A stretch of DNA of 64,000 nt, taken from contig NZ_JARNTX010000004.1 in the NCBI RefSeq assembly GCF_029433095.1, positions 372,001-436,000 of the forward strand, given 5' to 3'. The notes under the pieces are model-generated. The model was not told where the DNA came from. It was given only the letters and a program-made list of their open reading frames with translations, and did not search any database. The stretch's first letter is position 1, and each line of letters opens with the position of its first letter. Shown piece by piece: positions 61,295-64,000 of this stretch. The translations under genes were made by a program, and so were the position numbers. This DNA comes from Hymenobacter sp. YC55. Its GTDB lineage: Bacteria > Bacteroidota > Bacteroidia > Cytophagales > Hymenobacteraceae.

Positions 61295-62008
61295 TTACGC
61301 TAATTGGCGACGATAAAGTTGAATCGTGTTTTCGAGGCCCAGGTAAAGCGCATCGCAAACCAGGGCGTGCCCGATGCTCACTTCCGCCAGCCCAGGTAAG
61401 TTTTGATGCAGATACGCCAGATTGTCGAGGTCGAGGTCGTGACCAGCATTGACGCCGAGTCCAAGCTGATGCGCCAAATCGGCGGCCGTGCGGTAGGGGA
61501 GGAGGGCCGCTGCCGGGTCGTGGTGGTACTGGCGAGCGTAGTCTTCGGTGTACAACTCAATCCGGTCGGTACCGGTGCCAACCGCGGCCTTCACCATTTC
61601 CAGGTTCGGATCCAGGAAAATGCTGACCCGGCAACCCAAGGCCTTCAATTCCTGCACAATACCCATCAGATAGATTTGATGATTTACGGTGTCCCAGCCG
61701 GCGTTCGATGTAATGGCGTCGGGGGCGTCGGGCACCAGGGTCACTTGCTCCGGGCGTACTTCGCGCACTAGGTTCAGGAAATCGGGAGTTGGATTGCCTT
61801 CTATGTTTAGTTCGGTGGTAACAATAGCTTTCAAGTCGCGCACATCCTGGTAGCGGATATGGCGCTCATCGGGCCGCGGATGCACCGTAATGCCTTGCGC
61901 TCCAAACCGTTCACAGTCGCGCGCTACTTGCAGGAGGTCAGGGCGGTTATGGCCGCGGGCATTCCGCAGGGTAGCTATTTTATTTATGTTTACGCTAAGC
62001 TTGGTCAT
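61295..62008 (-). CDS. pdxJ: Pyridoxine 5'-phosphate synthase PdxJ
   Basis: PdxJ makes pyridoxine 5'-phosphate, the precursor of vitamin B6 cofactor, from 1-deoxyxylulose 5-phosphate and 3-amino-2-oxopropyl phosphate. The 237 residues show the TIM-barrel landmarks SVNINKIATLRNARG, GITVHPRPDERHI, TELNIEGNPT, VTLVPDAPDAITSNAGWD and GLGVNAGHDLDLDNL, and end in VSIGHALVCDALYLGL. The ATG at 62008 gives the standard N-terminus; a frame from 62128 adds 40 unlikely residues. It may be co-transcribed with mnmH. Confidence 0.94.
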   Translation of the reverse strand: MTKLSVNINKIATLRNARGHNRPDLLQVARDCERFGAQGITVHPRPDERHIRYQDVRDLKAIVTTELNIEGNPTPDFLNLVREVRPEQVTLVPDAPDAITSNAGWDTVNHQIYLMGIVQELKALGCRVSIFLDPNLEMVKAAVGTGTDRIELYTEDYARQYHHDPAAALLPYRTAADLAHQLGLGVNAGHDLDLDNLAYLHQNLPGLAEVSIGHALVCDALYLGLENTIQLYRRQLA

Positions 62009-62353
62009 ATAAGGGTGTTTCTGACGAAGTGGCCTTGGAAGAAACCAAAGATACAACTCCGAGCTACGCCCCCTGTTTTTGCAGTTGTTCTCATCACGCC
62101 TCCAGCTACCATCAACTCTAGTCATCAACCAATGGCCTATAGTTAGGCTACTGCGCTCCGACTCGGTTTACTTCTGATTTCTACTGAGCCCAAACCGCAG
62201 CAAGACCGTACAGCTTCTAGTAAACAGTGCAGCGCGTGGCTGAAGTAGTTTGTACTCTATGCCCTGTCGTACCACCCGCAATTCATGCTTGCCTAAGGCT
62301 GCCGTTGCATCACTTAAAAACACGTAATCTTGCATCCTCATTTTTCCTGACTT
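62009..62353. other. Non-coding region between pdxJ and yqeY
   Basis: A 345-base divergent intergenic region. It holds the yqeY promoter (TTG at 62305-62307 and TAATCTTG at 62325-62332) and presumably the pdxJ promoter. No gene or RNA was recognised in the rest. Confidence 0.5.
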
Positions 62354-62818
62354 ATGGCTTTAAAAGAAACCATCGACGCCGATATCAAGAAGGCCATGCT
62401 GGCCAAAGACAAAACGCGTCTTACCACTCTGCGCAGCATCAAGTCCCAGATCATGTTGGCTGAAACGGCCGAAGGGCAGCACGGCGCAGCCCTCACCTCC
62501 GACGCTGAAATTAAGCTCTTAACCAAAGCCGCCAAGCAGCGCCGCGAAGCCGCTGAAACCTATAACAAGCAGTTCCGCTCCGACCTCGAAGAAGTGGAGC
62601 TAGCAGAGTTGGCTATTATTGAAGAATACCTGCCCAAGCAGCTTAGCGAAGCCGATCTGGTGGAGCAGCTAGTCGGCATCATCCAGCGCGTAGGCGCCAC
62701 GGGCCCTTCCGATTTAGGCAAAGTAATGGGCGTAGCAGCCCGCGAGCTTGCTGGCAAAGCCGACGGCCGGATGATTTCGCAAGTGGTAAACAACCTGCTC
62801 AATAACACGAATGTGTAA
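62354..62818 (+). CDS. yqeY: GatB/YqeY-domain protein
   Basis: The 154-residue all-helical protein matches the YqeY family, related to the C-terminal domain of the GatB amidotransferase subunit. Typical segments are DIKKAMLAKDKTRLTTLRSIKSQI, AKQRREAAETYNKQFRSDL, and GKVMGVAARELAGKADGRMIS. YqeY may aid tRNA-linked or amidation reactions, but its exact role is not established. It is followed by a hairpin-forming segment and the cvpA gene. Confidence 0.92.
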   Translation: MALKETIDADIKKAMLAKDKTRLTTLRSIKSQIMLAETAEGQHGAALTSDAEIKLLTKAAKQRREAAETYNKQFRSDLEEVELAELAIIEEYLPKQLSEADLVEQLVGIIQRVGATGPSDLGKVMGVAARELAGKADGRMISQVVNNLLNNTNV

Positions 62819-62822
62819 GCAG

Positions 62823-62896
62823 TGAAGGCGCTAGCATCCACGTTGCCGAAGGGGCACTTTACTGCCTCCCTTACTTCTTGGATACTAGCGCCTTCA
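62823..62896 (+). repeat. Inverted repeat between yqeY and cvpA
   Basis: Arms TGAAGGCGCTAGCATCCA and TGGATACTAGCGCCTTCA pair over 18 positions with one mismatch, around a loop of about 38 bases. There is no clear T tract, so it may be a weak terminator or a structured leader for cvpA. Confidence 0.5.
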
Positions 62897-62913
62897 GGCT
62901 AGCTCCTCTATTT

Positions 62914-63435
62914 ATGTCCGCTTTTGATATTCTGCTGCTGATTCCACTGGGGATAGGCGCTGTGAAAGGCTTTCAGCGGGGACTGGTATTAGAAGTAGCG
63001 TCGTTGCTGGCGTTCGTCTTGGGGGCCGTGGGCGGATTAGCTCTTCTCAACGATGCTATTCCGCTGGTGCGTCACTACGTAGGAGAGGCTTTTGGACTGC
63101 TGCCACTCGTGGCGTTCTTGCTAGTATTTGCTGCCATTGTGTGGGGCGTGCATTTACTGGGCAGCTTCGTAAAAAAAGCAGTGCATCTCACGCCCTTAGG
63201 TGTCCTCGACAACTTGGGTGGTGGCGCGGTCGGCGTACTGAAGTGGGTGCTAGGCTTGAGCCTACTGCTGCACGGAATCGGCTTATCAGGTTTGCAACTC
63301 ATTTCGCCTACTCTTGTTGCTAGCTCACAGGTATTGCCCGTCGTGCGTCAAGCCACGCCCTTGGCGCTGGAAATTGTCGGCTTCGTTATGCCTTTCGCCA
63401 GTACGCTGCTAGCCAAGCTACGCACGGTGTTCTAG
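62914..63435 (+). CDS. CvpA-family membrane protein
   Basis: The 173-residue protein has four hydrophobic helices. The start AFDILLLIPLGIGAVKGFQRGLVLEVASLLAFVLG matches the CvpA family first motif (KGFxxG), and LTPLGVLDNLGGGAVGVLKWVLGLSLLL matches the second. CvpA was named for colicin V production; members are linked to envelope stress and purine-related phenotypes. ATG 62914 is used; an upstream TTG at 62878 lies inside the inverted repeat. Confidence 0.87.
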   Translation: MSAFDILLLIPLGIGAVKGFQRGLVLEVASLLAFVLGAVGGLALLNDAIPLVRHYVGEAFGLLPLVAFLLVFAAIVWGVHLLGSFVKKAVHLTPLGVLDNLGGGAVGVLKWVLGLSLLLHGIGLSGLQLISPTLVASSQVLPVVRQATPLALEIVGFVMPFASTLLAKLRTVF

Positions 63436-63532
63436 CGAATTAAGGGGCATTACGCGAAGTACAAGTTTCTGAATAGCTGTGCAGGAACTCTCCGCCGCTT
63501 TACCTGCTTATTTCAGCTACTCTCATATTGCC

Positions 63533-64000
63533 ATGACGCGCCTGCTGCTGCTCGACAACTTCGATTCATTCACCTACAATTTGCTGGATTACTTTCAGCA
63601 ACTAGGGTGCGAGGTGCAGGTTGTGCGCAATGATGCGCCATTGGAGCAGCTAGAGGAGTTGGAATTCGATGCCCTAGTTTTGTCGCCGGGACCTGGTACG
63701 CCGGCTACCGCTGGCAACCTAATGGCTGTCATTGCTGCTTGGCATCAGCGCGTCCCGATGCTCGGAGTGTGCCTAGGGCATCAGGCTCTAGCCGAATTTT
63801 TCGGAGCCACCGTTACCCGTGCTGCCCGACCCATGCATGGCAAAGTATCGGAGATGGAAGTGGTAACTAACGAGGGGCTGTTTCATGAGTTGCCGCGGCA
63901 TGTACCCATCACGCGTTACCATTCACTGGTAGTAAATGATTTGCCTGCTGTGCTGCGGCCTTTGGCTTACACTGCCGATGCCGCCTGCGAAATCATGGCG
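63533..64000 (+). CDS. Anthranilate / aminodeoxychorismate synthase glutaminase subunit (partial)
   Basis: The 156 visible codons encode a class I glutamine amidotransferase, TrpG or PabA. It begins MTRLLLLDNFDSFTYNLLDY, with the oxyanion turn SPGPGTP (about 59-65) and the catalytic cysteine in MLGVCLGHQALAEFFG (about 83-98). The catalytic His-Glu pair would lie beyond the right edge. It supplies ammonia for tryptophan or folate synthesis. Which pathway is unclear, since the neighbouring trp or pab genes are outside the window. Confidence 0.93.
   Translation, partial: MTRLLLLDNFDSFTYNLLDYFQQLGCEVQVVRNDAPLEQLEELEFDALVLSPGPGTPATAGNLMAVIAAWHQRVPMLGVCLGHQALAEFFGATVTRAARPMHGKVSEMEVVTNEGLFHELPRHVPITRYHSLVVNDLPAVLRPLAYTADAACEIMA

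Noticed and set aside
1..64000. CRISPR arrays, rRNA operons, transposases, integrases, phage genes, toxin-antitoxin or defence systems
   Set aside because: None were seen on reading either strand; tandem spaced repeats and the diagnostic domains are absent.

Overview
The window (about 57% GC by eye) looks like chromosomal DNA of a Hymenobacter-like member of the Bacteroidota (Cytophagales). Evidence: a MurF-alanine racemase fusion, a YfhO membrane protein, DUF5686, DUF4230 and DUF4834 proteins and carboxypeptidase-like outer-membrane proteins; promoters of the Bacteroidota type (-7 element TAnnTTTG, often TACCTTTG, with TTG near -33); and few Shine-Dalgarno sites. The genus is inferred from protein style, not from a search. 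No rRNA, CRISPR array, transposase or phage gene was found. Coding density is high and many convergent or same-strand neighbours touch or overlap by a few bases.

Layout. 1-9.1 kb: end of a PafA-type phosphatase, inorganic pyrophosphatase, two membrane proteins, NAD(P)HX repair enzyme, a secreted protein, MsrB, an M48 peptidase and serine dehydratase alpha chain. 9.1-14.5 kb: a channel-like membrane protein, LutB, a small unknown, a secreted M28 peptidase and IspF. 14.7-21.8 kb: a TetR regulator followed by a TolC / adaptor / RND permease efflux operon with a likely operator. 21.9-26.9 kb: an acyl-carrier-like protein lacking its serine, YkvA, NlpC/P60, a DUF4157-like protein, two SDRs and an unknown. 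27.1-28.8 kb: umuDC. 28.9-31.6 kb: a SAM-I riboswitch, a 27-codon reading frame ending in CCCGICC, an ATP-grasp ligase and an SsuD/SfnG-type flavin monooxygenase. 31.7-36.4 kb: tRNA-Thr(CGU), a secreted protein, a FucP-type sugar transporter, a membrane protein, an FkbM methyltransferase and a DUF4834 protein. 36.4-50.1 kb: a 34-bp dispersed-type palindrome, DUF5686, RecX, an isochorismatase-like protein, DUF4230, a GT-C-like membrane protein, D-cysteine desulfhydrase/ACC deaminase, YfhO, RarD and MurF-Alr. 50.3-56.9 kb: an S33-like hydrolase without its serine, an OmpA lipoprotein, a carboxypeptidase-like protein, FeoA/FeoB and an RsmI-family methyltransferase. 57-64 kb: an alpha/beta hydrolase, a selenium cluster (MnmH, VOC protein, SelD, membrane protein) behind PdxJ, YqeY, CvpA and the start of TrpG/PabA.

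Most of this is housekeeping sequence. The most unusual part is 28.98-31.6 kb. A canonical promoter drives a SAM-I aptamer whose closing stem ends nine bases before a GTG-started reading frame with five cysteines in its last seven residues. A translationally coupled ligase / sulfonate- or sulfone-type monooxygenase pair follows. This suggests organosulfur scavenging controlled by SAM and possibly by cysteine, or less likely a modified-peptide system. Other points of interest are three enzyme homologues lacking a key residue, a pore-like membrane protein without the usual K+ filter, an intrinsic terminator abutting a start codon, and a selenouridine cluster with a VOC gene inside it.

Small-site coordinates were counted by hand and may be off by one or two bases.
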